This document shows, piece by piece, positions 54,521 through 62,649 of a stretch of DNA of 64,000 nucleotides (position 1 is the first letter of the stretch; every line of letters begins with the position of its first letter). The notes beneath the pieces are model-generated. The model made no database searches, was not told the origin of the DNA, and worked only from the letters and a program-made list of their open reading frames with translations. Location of the stretch: positions 620,001 to 684,000 of the forward strand of contig NZ_JBJHZY010000001.1 in assembly GCF_045310525.1 (NCBI RefSeq), in the 5' to 3' direction. Source of the stretch: Clostridium_AT radicumherbarum. GTDB lineage: Bacteria; Bacillota; Clostridia; Clostridiales; Clostridiaceae. A program made the position numbers and the translations under genes.

Positions 54521-54567
54521 ACATACAAAGATATATACTATTTATAAATTTTATAATGTTTAGAATA

Positions 54568-54618
54568 TTGACTAAATTACGTTGTTATTATAAAATTAGA
54601 TTGACTAGTTAATTAGAT
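54568..54618 (+). promoter_or_regulatory. Promoter and TetR-type operator, site 8 (split Mo hydroxylase)
   Basis: TTGACT (54568-54573), a 17-bp spacer and TAAAAT (54591-54596) are followed by AGATTGACTAGTTAATTAGA (54598-54617). TAAAATTAGATT is shared letter for letter with sites 1 and 3. Confidence 0.83.
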
Positions 54619-54710
54619 AATTGCTAGTGATAATAAAGGATACAGACACATAACTTATATTAAGATTATAAAGGCTATTTACAGTTTTTTTAAAGGGGGT
54701 AAGAATTAAG

Positions 54711-55553
54711 GTGCTTAATTTTTTAAAGCCAAATTCTATTGAAGATGCTAAAACTATGCTTAATGAATATACAAATTCAAAGCTTTTAGCAGGGGGCACA
54801 GATTTGACACTTGATCTTAAAAGGGAAAAACTTACCATAGAAAATATCATTGACCTAGGTAGGATTTCTGAACTTAAAACAATAACTGAGGATGCTGCTA
54901 GTATAACACTTGGCAGTATGGTTACTTTTACAGAAGTTTTAGAAAGCAGTATTATTAAAAATAATTATAATTCTCTTATTGAATGTGCTAAAAATATGGG
55001 GTCCCCTCAAATCAGAAACATGGCAACTATAGGTGGAAATATAAGTAATGCAGGCTCTGCTGCAGATGTAGTTCCATGTGTAATAAGCCTGAACGGAATA
55101 CTTGAAATAGAGTCTATAAATGGGACAAGGCACATAAGCTGTGAAGACTATTTTAAAAATTATAAAACTGAAAAACTAAAGGAAAATGAAATATTAATCG
55201 CCATAAAAATTCCTAAAACAAAAGAATTGAGCGGATTTTATAAACTTGGCAAAAGGAATTCCTTAGCCATCGCAAGAGTAAGTGCAGCTTTGAGTTTAAA
55301 AATAGAAGAAGATACTATAAAAAATATTTCAATATGCCTAGGTGCTGTTGGAAGATATCCTTTCAGAGCAGTAGAATTTGAAAGACAAGCTTTAGGAAAA
55401 GATAAGGAATGGCTAAATACAGAAGAACCGTTAATACTTCTTGAAAACGATGTCTTTGAGAGTATTAAAGGAAGGGCGACAATGCCCTTCAAAAGGGAAG
55501 CAATTAAAGGGGTATATAAAGAAGCACTTAGAACAGCACTTGAAAGCAAATAA
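54711..55553 (+). CDS. Molybdenum hydroxylase FAD subunit (NdhF-like position)
   Basis: A 280-residue FAD-binding subunit. It has KLLAGGTDLTLDLK near residue 25, SLIECAKNMGSPQIRNMATI near 88-107 and GGNISNAGSAADVVP for flavin contacts, then the C-terminal domain from about 165. It starts with GTG after AAGGGGGTAAG. It is the first of four genes in the order FAD, FeS, Mo-N, Mo-C, the order and sizes of nicotinate dehydrogenase NdhFSLM of Eubacterium barkeri. In this locus a purine substrate is more likely than nicotinate. Confidence 0.88.
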   Translation: MLNFLKPNSIEDAKTMLNEYTNSKLLAGGTDLTLDLKREKLTIENIIDLGRISELKTITEDAASITLGSMVTFTEVLESSIIKNNYNSLIECAKNMGSPQIRNMATIGGNISNAGSAADVVPCVISLNGILEIESINGTRHISCEDYFKNYKTEKLKENEILIAIKIPKTKELSGFYKLGKRNSLAIARVSAALSLKIEEDTIKNISICLGAVGRYPFRAVEFERQALGKDKEWLNTEEPLILLENDVFESIKGRATMPFKREAIKGVYKEALRTALESK

Positions 55554-55591
55554 TTATGCTTTTAATAATCCGATTGGGGTGAAAATATATT

Positions 55592-56056
55592 ATGAAGGTA
55601 ACTATAAAAGTTAATGGAAAAGATTATATCAAGGAAATTGATCCATTACTAAGGTTAATAGATTTTATAAGAGATGAAATTAAGCTAAAGGGTACAAAGG
55701 AAGGCTGTGGAGAAGGTGAATGCGGAGCATGTACTGTAATTTTAAACGGTAAAACAGTAAATTCTTGCATTACATTAGCAGCTGCATGTGATGGTGCTGA
55801 AATTACTACAATTGAAGGAGTAAGTGAGGATGGCATGCATCCTATTCAGCAGGCCTTTCTAGAGGTTAACGCTGTTCAATGCGGCTATTGTATTCCAGGA
55901 ATGGTGTTAAGTACAAAGGCCCTACTAGATAAAAACCTTGATGCTGATGATGAGGAAATTAGAGAAGGTATAGCAGGTAATCTATGCAGATGTACGGGAT
56001 ATGAGAAGATAGTAGAAGGTATTAAACTTGCCCAATTAAAGATTAAGAATAGTTAG
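55592..56056 (+). CDS. Molybdenum hydroxylase 2Fe-2S subunit (NdhS-like position)
   Basis: A 154-residue small subunit with two 2Fe-2S clusters: CGEGECGACTV near residue 41 and NSCIT near 61 for the first, QCGYCIPG near 98 and GNLCRCTGY near 132 for the second. It follows the FAD gene by 38 bp and precedes the Mo subunit by 11 bp. All eight cluster cysteines are present. Confidence 0.92.
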   Translation: MKVTIKVNGKDYIKEIDPLLRLIDFIRDEIKLKGTKEGCGEGECGACTVILNGKTVNSCITLAAACDGAEITTIEGVSEDGMHPIQQAFLEVNAVQCGYCIPGMVLSTKALLDKNLDADDEEIREGIAGNLCRCTGYEKIVEGIKLAQLKIKNS

Positions 56057-56067
56057 GGGGGATTTTT

Positions 56068-57315
56068 TTGAGAGCTGTAGGTGAAGGTTTTATAAGGCCG
56101 GATGCCTTTGATAAGGTATTAGGAAAAGCTGTTTATCCTGATGATATAGAATTTGAAGGGATGCTCTATGCTGGAGTTAAAAGAAGCACTATAGCCTATG
56201 GAAAGGTGCTTAGCATAAATACAGAAGAAATAAAAAAGCTTCCAGGTGTAGAAGCTGTTATTGATTACAGCATGCTTCCTGGAGCAGATTCTCATGGGGT
56301 TATTTTTAAAGACATTCCCATTTTAGTAAAAGATACAGTTAAAAGAGTTGGAGATGCTCTGGTCCTTGTTGTTGCAAAGGATAAACAATCCTTAGCAGCT
56401 GCACTTAAAAGTGTTAAGGTTGAATATGAAGAATATAAAGGAATATTTACAATAGAGGATGCCTTAAAAGAAGATGCGTCAATCCTTGGTGACGGCAGTA
56501 ATATTCTCTATGACATAAAGGTGAAAACCGGAGATGTTGAAGAAGGCTTTAAAGAAGCGGCATACGTTGCTGAAAATTGGTACAGCACACAAATGGTAGA
56601 GCATGCCTTCCTTCAACCAGAGGCTTGTGTTGCTAAATATGATGAAACTGGGGTTATGGAAATTTATGTAGCTACTCAGTATCCTCATTATGACAGAGAG
56701 GAAGTTTCTAGATGCCTAAAGCTTACAGAGGATAAGGTTAGAATAATTAATACTTCTATAGGAGGAGCCTTTGGAGCAAGAGAGGATATTAATCCTCAGT
56801 GCCATGCAGCTGTGGCTGCTTATATTACAAAGAAGCCTATTAAAATAGTTTACTCAAGAGAGGAATCTACAACATCTCATAGTAAACGCCACCCAGTTAA
56901 AATGTATTATAAAACTGGAGTAAGATCTGATGGAAAGCTTTGTGCCTTAAAGGCCAGAATATATGGAGATACAGGTGCTTATGCTTCCTGGGGCATGAAT
57001 ATATTAAGAAAATCTGCAATGCATGCCACTGGACCTTATGTTATTCCTAATGTGGATGTAGAAGCTATGGCAATATATACAAATAACCCATTTTGCGGTG
57101 CTATGAGAGGTTTTGGTGCTGCACAGGTACCAATAGCCTATGAAGGTCAAATGGATATACTAGCAGAAAAGCTTGGCATGCACCCACTTAAATTTAGACA
57201 CATGAATGCCTTTGAGGTGGGAAGTGTTACAGCTTCTGGCCAATGTTTAAAAAGCAGTGTAGCATTAAAGAAGTGTATAGAAAAAGTAGCTGAAATAGAC
57301 GGTATAGATTTGTAA
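56068..57315 (+). CDS. Molybdenum hydroxylase large Mo subunit, N-terminal part (NdhL-like)
   Basis: A 415-residue chain covering the hammerhead domain (FDKVLGKAVYPDD near residue 15) and the first cofactor-binding domain, with GGAFGAREDINPQ near 231 and GAMRGFGAAQ near 344. It ends after the ALKKCIEKVAEIDG block with TAA, exactly at the linker where the unsplit homologue at 18538 continues. It lacks the catalytic Glu, which is on the next gene. It starts with TTG behind GGGGGG. Size and order match NdhL. It must pair with the following subunit. Confidence 0.9.
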   Translation: MRAVGEGFIRPDAFDKVLGKAVYPDDIEFEGMLYAGVKRSTIAYGKVLSINTEEIKKLPGVEAVIDYSMLPGADSHGVIFKDIPILVKDTVKRVGDALVLVVAKDKQSLAAALKSVKVEYEEYKGIFTIEDALKEDASILGDGSNILYDIKVKTGDVEEGFKEAAYVAENWYSTQMVEHAFLQPEACVAKYDETGVMEIYVATQYPHYDREEVSRCLKLTEDKVRIINTSIGGAFGAREDINPQCHAAVAAYITKKPIKIVYSREESTTSHSKRHPVKMYYKTGVRSDGKLCALKARIYGDTGAYASWGMNILRKSAMHATGPYVIPNVDVEAMAIYTNNPFCGAMRGFGAAQVPIAYEGQMDILAEKLGMHPLKFRHMNAFEVGSVTASGQCLKSSVALKKCIEKVAEIDGIDL

Positions 57316-57344
57316 GATATATTAAAGGGAAGGGGGCAGTTAAA

Positions 57345-58283
57345 TTGAAGAGAAGAGGAGTTGGATATGCTTCTGCTTTTTATGGAACTGGTTATGGTAA
57401 TGGCTTTCCAGATGAATCAAGAGCTACAGCAGTTCTAAATAGTGATGGAAAAATAATAATATATGTTGAAGTATCAGATGTAGGCTCTGGCGGTATAAGT
57501 GTTATGTGGCAGATTGCCGTTGAAACCTTAAAGATAAGTGAGGACTTAGTTACAATTAAGTATAATGACACTAACTTAATGCATGATTCAGGAACAGCAG
57601 CTGCTAGCAGACAAACCTATAATACTGGTAATGCAGTTTTAAACGCTTCAAGAAAATTAAGGGAAAATATGGAGCTAGCTATTAAAGACAGTTCCATAAA
57701 GATAGAAGATACAAGCTTAGGTTTAATTTATTCTGAAATGACAAAGAAGGGAATAGATACAAGAGCTGAGGGGTACTTTAAAGCAACTACTTCACAGGTA
57801 AACCTAGAAACGGGACAAGGTAATCCTTATTGGCCTTATAGCTTCGGAACTCAAAAGGTAGTTGTGGAGGTAGATGACGAAACTGGTAAGGTAGATGTAA
57901 TAGAAGCAGTTGTTGTTAATGATGTAGGTAAGGTTGTAAATCCGGTATTAGCAGAAGGTCAAGCTATCGGGGGCCTAGCTATGGGTATTGGATATGCAAT
58001 CATGGAAGAGGTTAATGTAAATAAAGGAGAAATTAAAAACAAGAATTTTTCAGATTACATTATACCTACCAGCAAGGATATTCCTAAAGTTAAATCCTAT
58101 TTCATAGAGGAAATAGAAGAAAGCGGACCTTATGGAGCTAAAGGATTAGGGGAACCTGCTATGATTCCTACGGCACCTGCCATATTAAATGCAATTTATG
58201 ATGCTGTAGGAGTAAGGATATATGACATGCCTGCAACCTGCGATAAGTTATTACTAGCTATAAAAAATAAAAACAATAAATAA
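57345..58283 (+). CDS. Molybdenum hydroxylase medium Mo subunit, C-terminal part (NdhM-like)
   Basis: A 312-residue chain equivalent to the second Mo-cofactor domain. It opens with KRRGVGYASAFYG, the same point as KRRGVGMACFSYL in the unsplit XdhA. It carries SDVGSGGISVMWQ near 46, the DSGTAAASRQTYN block near 82 and the catalytic Glu in GPYGAKGLGEPAM near 270. It has its own AAGGGGGC ribosome binding site and TTG start, 29 bp after the previous stop and in another reading frame. This is a true split gene of the NdhL/NdhM type. Confidence 0.9.
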   Translation: MKRRGVGYASAFYGTGYGNGFPDESRATAVLNSDGKIIIYVEVSDVGSGGISVMWQIAVETLKISEDLVTIKYNDTNLMHDSGTAAASRQTYNTGNAVLNASRKLRENMELAIKDSSIKIEDTSLGLIYSEMTKKGIDTRAEGYFKATTSQVNLETGQGNPYWPYSFGTQKVVVEVDDETGKVDVIEAVVVNDVGKVVNPVLAEGQAIGGLAMGIGYAIMEEVNVNKGEIKNKNFSDYIIPTSKDIPKVKSYFIEEIEESGPYGAKGLGEPAMIPTAPAILNAIYDAVGVRIYDMPATCDKLLLAIKNKNNK

Positions 58284-58298
58284 TAATGAAAAAAATTT

Positions 58299-58334
58299 AA
58301 AGGTTATGATACAATAGTTTCATAACCTTTATTT
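58299..58334 (+). terminator. Terminator of the split hydroxylase operon
   Basis: AAAGGTTATGA pairs with TCATAACCTTT across about 10 nt (58299-58330), followed by ATTTTATT. Confidence 0.8.
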
Positions 58335-58358
58335 TATTAACTTTTATGAGGTAAATAT

Positions 58359-58664
58359 ATGTTTAAAATAGAAGATATACTTTCTGGTGATTTTACTTCC
58401 TACCCAGAAGAAACTAGAAAAATTATGGAAGAATATACTGAAAAGCTTAGAGAAGCCATTAAAGGTGAGTTAACAAAGGATTTAGCAGACAAAATGCTGA
58501 AGGATGTAGATAAAAGTAATGAGACCTTTATGAATATTTTAACCGAGATACTTGACAAGGGCTGTAAGGGTTTTAATAAGATGTCTACTAGAACACTTTT
58601 AAATCTTTACTTTGAAAAGAAAAGTAATGAAGACTTTATGAAGCTTTTAGAAAATATTAATTAA
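58359..58664 (+). CDS. Hypothetical 101-residue helical protein
   Basis: A small, charged, almost wholly helical protein with no cysteine cluster apart from a single Cys (DKGCKGFNK near residue 68), no signal and no membrane segment. Periodic Lys/Glu pattern and a short LLNLYFEKK stretch suggest a helical bundle. The ribosome binding site is ATGAGGT. It lies 16 bp before the molybdate-type regulator and is presumably co-transcribed with it. It may act with that regulator or in Mo homeostasis. I do not recognise the family. Confidence 0.7.
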   Translation: MFKIEDILSGDFTSYPEETRKIMEEYTEKLREAIKGELTKDLADKMLKDVDKSNETFMNILTEILDKGCKGFNKMSTRTLLNLYFEKKSNEDFMKLLENIN

Positions 58665-58680
58665 ATGGAGGCTGCACAAT

Positions 58681-59634
58681 ATGTTAGAGGATTCTGCATT
58701 AACACCTTTGGAAGTTGCTGAAATACTAAAAATATCTAAGAATACAGTTTATGAGCTAATAAAAAGAGGAGAACTTAAGGGGTATAAAGTAGGCAAAAAA
58801 GTAAGAGTTGATTTGAAGGATGTAGAAGAATATAAAAACAGCACAAAAAATTCATCTAAGAATAATTCTATAATCAGTAAAGCAGCTTCCTTTTCAGAAA
58901 AAATAAATAATTATAACTCTAATGAAAATATAAGTCTTGTAATAAGCGGACAGGATATAATGCTTGATATTCTTGCAAGATACTTAGAGGGGCATCCCAA
59001 TGGATGCCAAGCATTAAGATCCTATGAAGGTAGCTACAATGGCCTATATGCACTTTATAATGGTAAAGTTTCTGCAGCTACTGCTCATTTGTGGGATGGG
59101 GATACAGGTATTTATAACATACCCTATGTTAAAAGAATGCTCCCTGGTACACCAGCAGTAATAATTCATTTAGCTGAAAGAATGCAGGGCTTTTATGTTG
59201 CAAAAGGAAATAGAAAGAACATTATAGGCTGGGAAGATATTTCAAGGCCTGATATTACAATTATAAATAGAGAAAAGGGCAGCGGAGTGAGAATACTTTT
59301 AGATGAGAAATTAAGAAAGCTGGGTATTAGTGCTTATGAGGTGAATGGATATACAAGGGAAGCTTCCTCCCACCTTGCCGTAGCAAGTGCTGTATCAAGA
59401 GGTGCTGCAGACCTTGGAATAGGCTGCGAAAAAAGCAGCCTCCAGGTAAAGGATATATCTTTTATACCTCTTCAAAGTGAGAGATATGAAATGGTAATTA
59501 AAAAAGAAAATTTTATAAAGCCTCATCTTCAAGCTATTTATGAAATTTTAAATTCTTCAGAATTTAAAGCTGAAATAGATGGTATTGGAGGCTATGACAT
59601 AAAAGATATGGGGAAAATAGTTGCAGAGACATAG
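58681..59634 (+). CDS. One-component regulator: excisionase-type HTH plus periplasmic-binding-protein-like domain
   Basis: A 317-residue protein. Residues about 5-55 are a MerR/excisionase-like HTH (LTPLEVAEILKISKNTVYEL). After a low-complexity Ser/Asn linker (60-85), residues about 85-310 resemble the substrate-binding domain found with ModE-like and LysR-type sensors (ISGQDIMLDILARYL, NREKGSGVRILLDEKL, GCEKSSLQVKDISFIPL). Proteins of this build next to modABC are thought to sense molybdate or tungstate. It converges on modC. A likely target is the palindromic modA promoter at 62390-62441. Confidence 0.85.
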   Translation: MLEDSALTPLEVAEILKISKNTVYELIKRGELKGYKVGKKVRVDLKDVEEYKNSTKNSSKNNSIISKAASFSEKINNYNSNENISLVISGQDIMLDILARYLEGHPNGCQALRSYEGSYNGLYALYNGKVSAATAHLWDGDTGIYNIPYVKRMLPGTPAVIIHLAERMQGFYVAKGNRKNIIGWEDISRPDITIINREKGSGVRILLDEKLRKLGISAYEVNGYTREASSHLAVASAVSRGAADLGIGCEKSSLQVKDISFIPLQSERYEMVIKKENFIKPHLQAIYEILNSSEFKAEIDGIGGYDIKDMGKIVAET

Positions 59635-59660
59635 AAGAAATCTTAAAATGCCATAAATGT

Positions 59661-59717
59661 AAAAGTACCAATATGTAAAATATGCTTTTTAAACATGTTT
59701 TACATATTGGTACTTTT
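59661..59717. terminator. Bidirectional terminator between the regulator and modC
   Basis: AAAAGTACCAATATGTAAAA (59661-59680) pairs perfectly over 20 bp with 59698-59717. T-runs lie on the plus side and A-runs on the minus side. The stem reaches the modC stop codon. Confidence 0.9.
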
Positions 59718-60787
59718 TACTTTTTTTCATTTATAAATATTATATTACTTTCATCTAAGTGTATTTTCCATGGTTTTGGCATATTTTTAATGTTTTCCCA
59801 CTTATCTATTGATACTTCCCATACAAGATGATAGTCACTATTTTCTGAGACCTTTTCCTCAAAACTTAAATATACAAATACGCTGAAGGGTGTTTCAGAG
59901 GTATACAAGGGCCAGCAGTGAAAATTATTATCAGTCTCACCATTATATAATTGAATAAGGTTTTCCTTAATTCCAACATGAGTAATGCTTTCTTTAATAT
60001 GATTAGGCACCTTTATGTTAAGACCCCAATCTAAGGCATTTACATAATCAGAGGATATTTTCTTTGCAGTTGAAATATTTTTGTAGCCTAATAGTTTTGC
60101 TGCCTCAGCACTAGGAGGCTTTTTAAATATTTCTTTCTTATTACCAATTGCTGCAATTGAGCCTTTAGATATTATCATAATATCCTCACAAAGCTGATAG
60201 GCCTCTTCTAAATTATGAGTAACATATAATGTGACTCCTCTGTATCTTGACAGCGTATGGCTCATCTCTCTAAGCATTACGCCTTTTAAATGATTGTCTA
60301 ATGCTGAGAAAGGCTCGTCTAGAAAAAGTGCTTCAGGGTTTACCGCTAGTGCTCTTGCAATTGCAGCCCTCTGCTGCTGACCTCCAGATATTTCATGAGG
60401 ATATCTTTTTCTTAAATCTTCAATGTGCAGTAAGCTTAACAGATCATCTGCTATTTTATTTTTTTCCTCTGCAGATTTTTTATATAGTGCATATTTTATA
60501 TTATTTTCTACTGTCATGTGAGGGAAAAGTGCATAGTTTTGAAAAAGAAAGCCGATATTTCTATCCTTTATTGGAACATTAATGTTATTGTTTGAATCAA
60601 ATAAGGTTCTGCCATTTAGAATAATTCTGCCTTCATCAGGTGTTATAAGTCCTGCAATACTTTTTAGAGTCATACTTTTGCCAGAACCAGATTCTCCTAG
60701 TATACCTAATCTAGAATTCTTACATTCAAAATTAACATTGAGACTAAAATCTGATAAGTTCTTTTTAATATCTACTATAAGTTCCAT
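59717..60787 (-). CDS. modC: Molybdate ABC transporter ATP-binding protein
   Basis: A 356-residue ATPase. Walker A GESGSGKSMT is near residue 34, the Q-loop is FLFQNYALFPHMTV near 82, the signature is ISGGQQQRAAIARAL near 133, Walker B is ALFLDEPFSALD near 153 and the switch His is in VTHNLEEAY near 190. Residues about 240-356 are a C-terminal TOBE/MOP-like regulatory extension. Its start overlaps the modB stop by one base (TAATG). It imports molybdate for the several Mo hydroxylases next door. Confidence 0.92.
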   Translation of the reverse strand: MELIVDIKKNLSDFSLNVNFECKNSRLGILGESGSGKSMTLKSIAGLITPDEGRIILNGRTLFDSNNNINVPIKDRNIGFLFQNYALFPHMTVENNIKYALYKKSAEEKNKIADDLLSLLHIEDLRKRYPHEISGGQQQRAAIARALAVNPEALFLDEPFSALDNHLKGVMLREMSHTLSRYRGVTLYVTHNLEEAYQLCEDIMIISKGSIAAIGNKKEIFKKPPSAEAAKLLGYKNISTAKKISSDYVNALDWGLNIKVPNHIKESITHVGIKENLIQLYNGETDNNFHCWPLYTSETPFSVFVYLSFEEKVSENSDYHLVWEVSIDKWENIKNMPKPWKIHLDESNIIFINEKK

Positions 60788-61473
60788 TAATTTTTAGCTC
60801 CTGTATTCATATGTGTTGTTCCATGATTTGACCAATAGTTTGTAGAAAATATAACTGCCAGTGATAATAGGAATATGATTAAAACCCAGTACATTGCAGT
60901 TTTCATATCTCCGCCTTCAACTGAAAAGAATATTGCAACAGGTATGGTTTGAGTTTTACCAGGAATATTTCCAGCCATCATAAGGGTAGCACCAAATTCC
61001 CCTAGTGCTCTAGCAAAGGAAAGAACTGTTCCAGCTGCTATTCCAGGCCATGCTAGAGGTACTGTGATGGTCCAAAATATTCTCCACTCTGAAATGCCAA
61101 GAGTTCTAGCTGCATTACTAATATTTATATCCAGCTGCTGAAAGGCTCCTAAGGTGGTTTTATACATTAATGGAAAAGAAACAACTGTTGCTGCGATAAC
61201 TGTTGCGGGCCAGGAGAAAATAAGATGTATACCAAGTGAAAATAAAATTTTTCCTATAGGTCCGTTTTTCCCAAATATCAAGAGCAAGAAAAAGCCCAGA
61301 ACCGTGGGCGGAAGAACCATTGGAAGGGTAAACAGGGCATCAAGAAAAACCTTGAAACTGCCTTTCTTCCTTGACAAAAACCAAGCTGCACAAATACCTA
61401 AGAAAAAGGTTATTATGGTAGAAGTTACAGCGGTTTTAAATGATATCCATAAAGGTGAAAGATCAAAATTCAA
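60787..61473 (-). CDS. modB: Molybdate ABC transporter permease
   Basis: A 228-residue permease with about five membrane segments. The ATPase-contact loop is ARTLGISEWRIFWTITVPLA near 118-137 and ALGEFGATLMMAGNIPG near 155 is typical of ModB. The start has AGGAGGGAT upstream. It lies between modA and modC on the minus strand. Confidence 0.94.
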   Translation of the reverse strand: MNFDLSPLWISFKTAVTSTIITFFLGICAAWFLSRKKGSFKVFLDALFTLPMVLPPTVLGFFLLLIFGKNGPIGKILFSLGIHLIFSWPATVIAATVVSFPLMYKTTLGAFQQLDINISNAARTLGISEWRIFWTITVPLAWPGIAAGTVLSFARALGEFGATLMMAGNIPGKTQTIPVAIFFSVEGGDMKTAMYWVLIIFLLSLAVIFSTNYWSNHGTTHMNTGAKN

Positions 61474-61539
61474 GGTTTATCCCTCCTGTATTCCTTAAAA
61501 GCACAGAACAATTATTAATTGTTCTGCCCCCAGTAGTCC

Positions 61540-62361
61540 TTATTTGCTGGCTAATTTAAAACCGTATTTTTCAAATACAGCTTTAGCTTTATCGTCACTT
61601 AAGAACTTTAAAAAGTCCTTTGCTGCATCAACATTTTTACTATCTTTAATAACTGCTTCTGGATAAACAATTGGAGAATGTGTATCTGAAGAAGCTGTTT
61701 CTAGTATCTTAACCTTTGTTGAAATCTTAGCATCAGTTGCATAAACTACGCCTGCATCAGCATTTCCAGTTTCAACCCAGGATAGAACTTCTTTTACATC
61801 CTTGCCGTATACAGCCTTTGCTTTAACTTTATCAAGAATGCCTAGCTTTGTAAATACTTCCTCAGCATATTGACCAGCAGGTACACTTTTTGGTTCACCA
61901 AGTGCAATTTTCTTTACTTTATCTGAGGTTAAATTCTTAAATGCAGATATAGCTGTACTGTCCTTTGGAACTACTAATACCACATCGTTTAATAACAGGT
62001 TTTTCTTAGTGTCTTTTAATAATAAACCCTTGCTATCAAGAGCATCCATCTGTTTAGTTGCGGCCGATAAAAATATATCAACAGCTGCACCTTGTTCAAT
62101 TTGCTGCTGAAGTGCTCCGGATGCACCATAGTTATAGGTTATATTAATATTAGGATTAGCAGCAGTATATAAGTTTTTAATTTCATCTAGCGAGTTCTTT
62201 AAGCTAGATGCTGCGGAAATTGTTAAAGTTACCTTAGCTGATGGCTGTGTCGTATCTGCAGGTGGAGTTTTACTTGTATCAGTATTTTTTCCGCATCCTG
62301 AAAGCAAAAGTATTGAGGCTGTAATAAGTGAAGTTGTAATGATTTTTAGCGACTTATTCAT
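61540..62361 (-). CDS. modA: Molybdate-binding lipoprotein
   Basis: A 273-residue substrate-binding protein. The signal peptide ends in LLLSGC, with Cys23 as the lipid anchor, followed by a Thr/Pro/Asp-rich linker to about 45. The mature domain has ISAASSLKNSLDEI near 50 with the oxyanion-binding serines, YNYGASGALQQQIEQGAAVD near 80-99, and GNADAGVVYATDA near 205. These match ModA. It is the first gene of modABC, and its promoter contains nested inverted repeats. Confidence 0.94.
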   Translation of the reverse strand: MNKSLKIITTSLITASILLLSGCGKNTDTSKTPPADTTQPSAKVTLTISAASSLKNSLDEIKNLYTAANPNINITYNYGASGALQQQIEQGAAVDIFLSAATKQMDALDSKGLLLKDTKKNLLLNDVVLVVPKDSTAISAFKNLTSDKVKKIALGEPKSVPAGQYAEEVFTKLGILDKVKAKAVYGKDVKEVLSWVETGNADAGVVYATDAKISTKVKILETASSDTHSPIVYPEAVIKDSKNVDAAKDFLKFLSDDKAKAVFEKYGFKLASK

Positions 62362-62389
62362 ATAATCCCCCGATAGTTCATATTAACAA

Positions 62390-62441
62390 AACAATACAAA
62401 ACATAATGAAACATTATATTATTATAACGTTTTATATTGTT
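62390..62441 (-). promoter_or_regulatory. Nested inverted repeats in the modA promoter, candidate operator
   Basis: AACAATACAAAAC (62390-62402) is repeated inverted, with one mismatch, at 62429-62441. Between them is the palindrome ATAATGAAACATTAT (62403-62417). The minus strand here carries TATAAT-like -10 sequences. The arrangement fits binding of the regulator encoded at 58681. The remaining 62442-62649 is AT-rich and bare. Confidence 0.5.
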
Positions 62442-62649
62442 ACGTCTATTTATATTTTCTCATAAATATGATTTTTGTCAACAGTCATAATATTTTGTAT
62501 TTATCTTTTAAATATAATAAAAATCATTAATATTACGAATGTGAAAAATTATTGAAATATATATTTTTAATTTGATAAAAAATCATTTTAGCATTATTAT
62601 ATAATTAAGAATATTTCGTTTTTTTGATATTAAGGGGGTTATTGTAGAA

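Noticed and set aside
57300..57360. The split of the Mo subunit could be a frameshift, or a TGA selenocysteine codon.
   Set aside because: The first chain ends in TAA, not TGA. The second has its own ribosome binding site and start, and the break falls at a domain linker as in NdhL/NdhM. It is best read as a genuine split.
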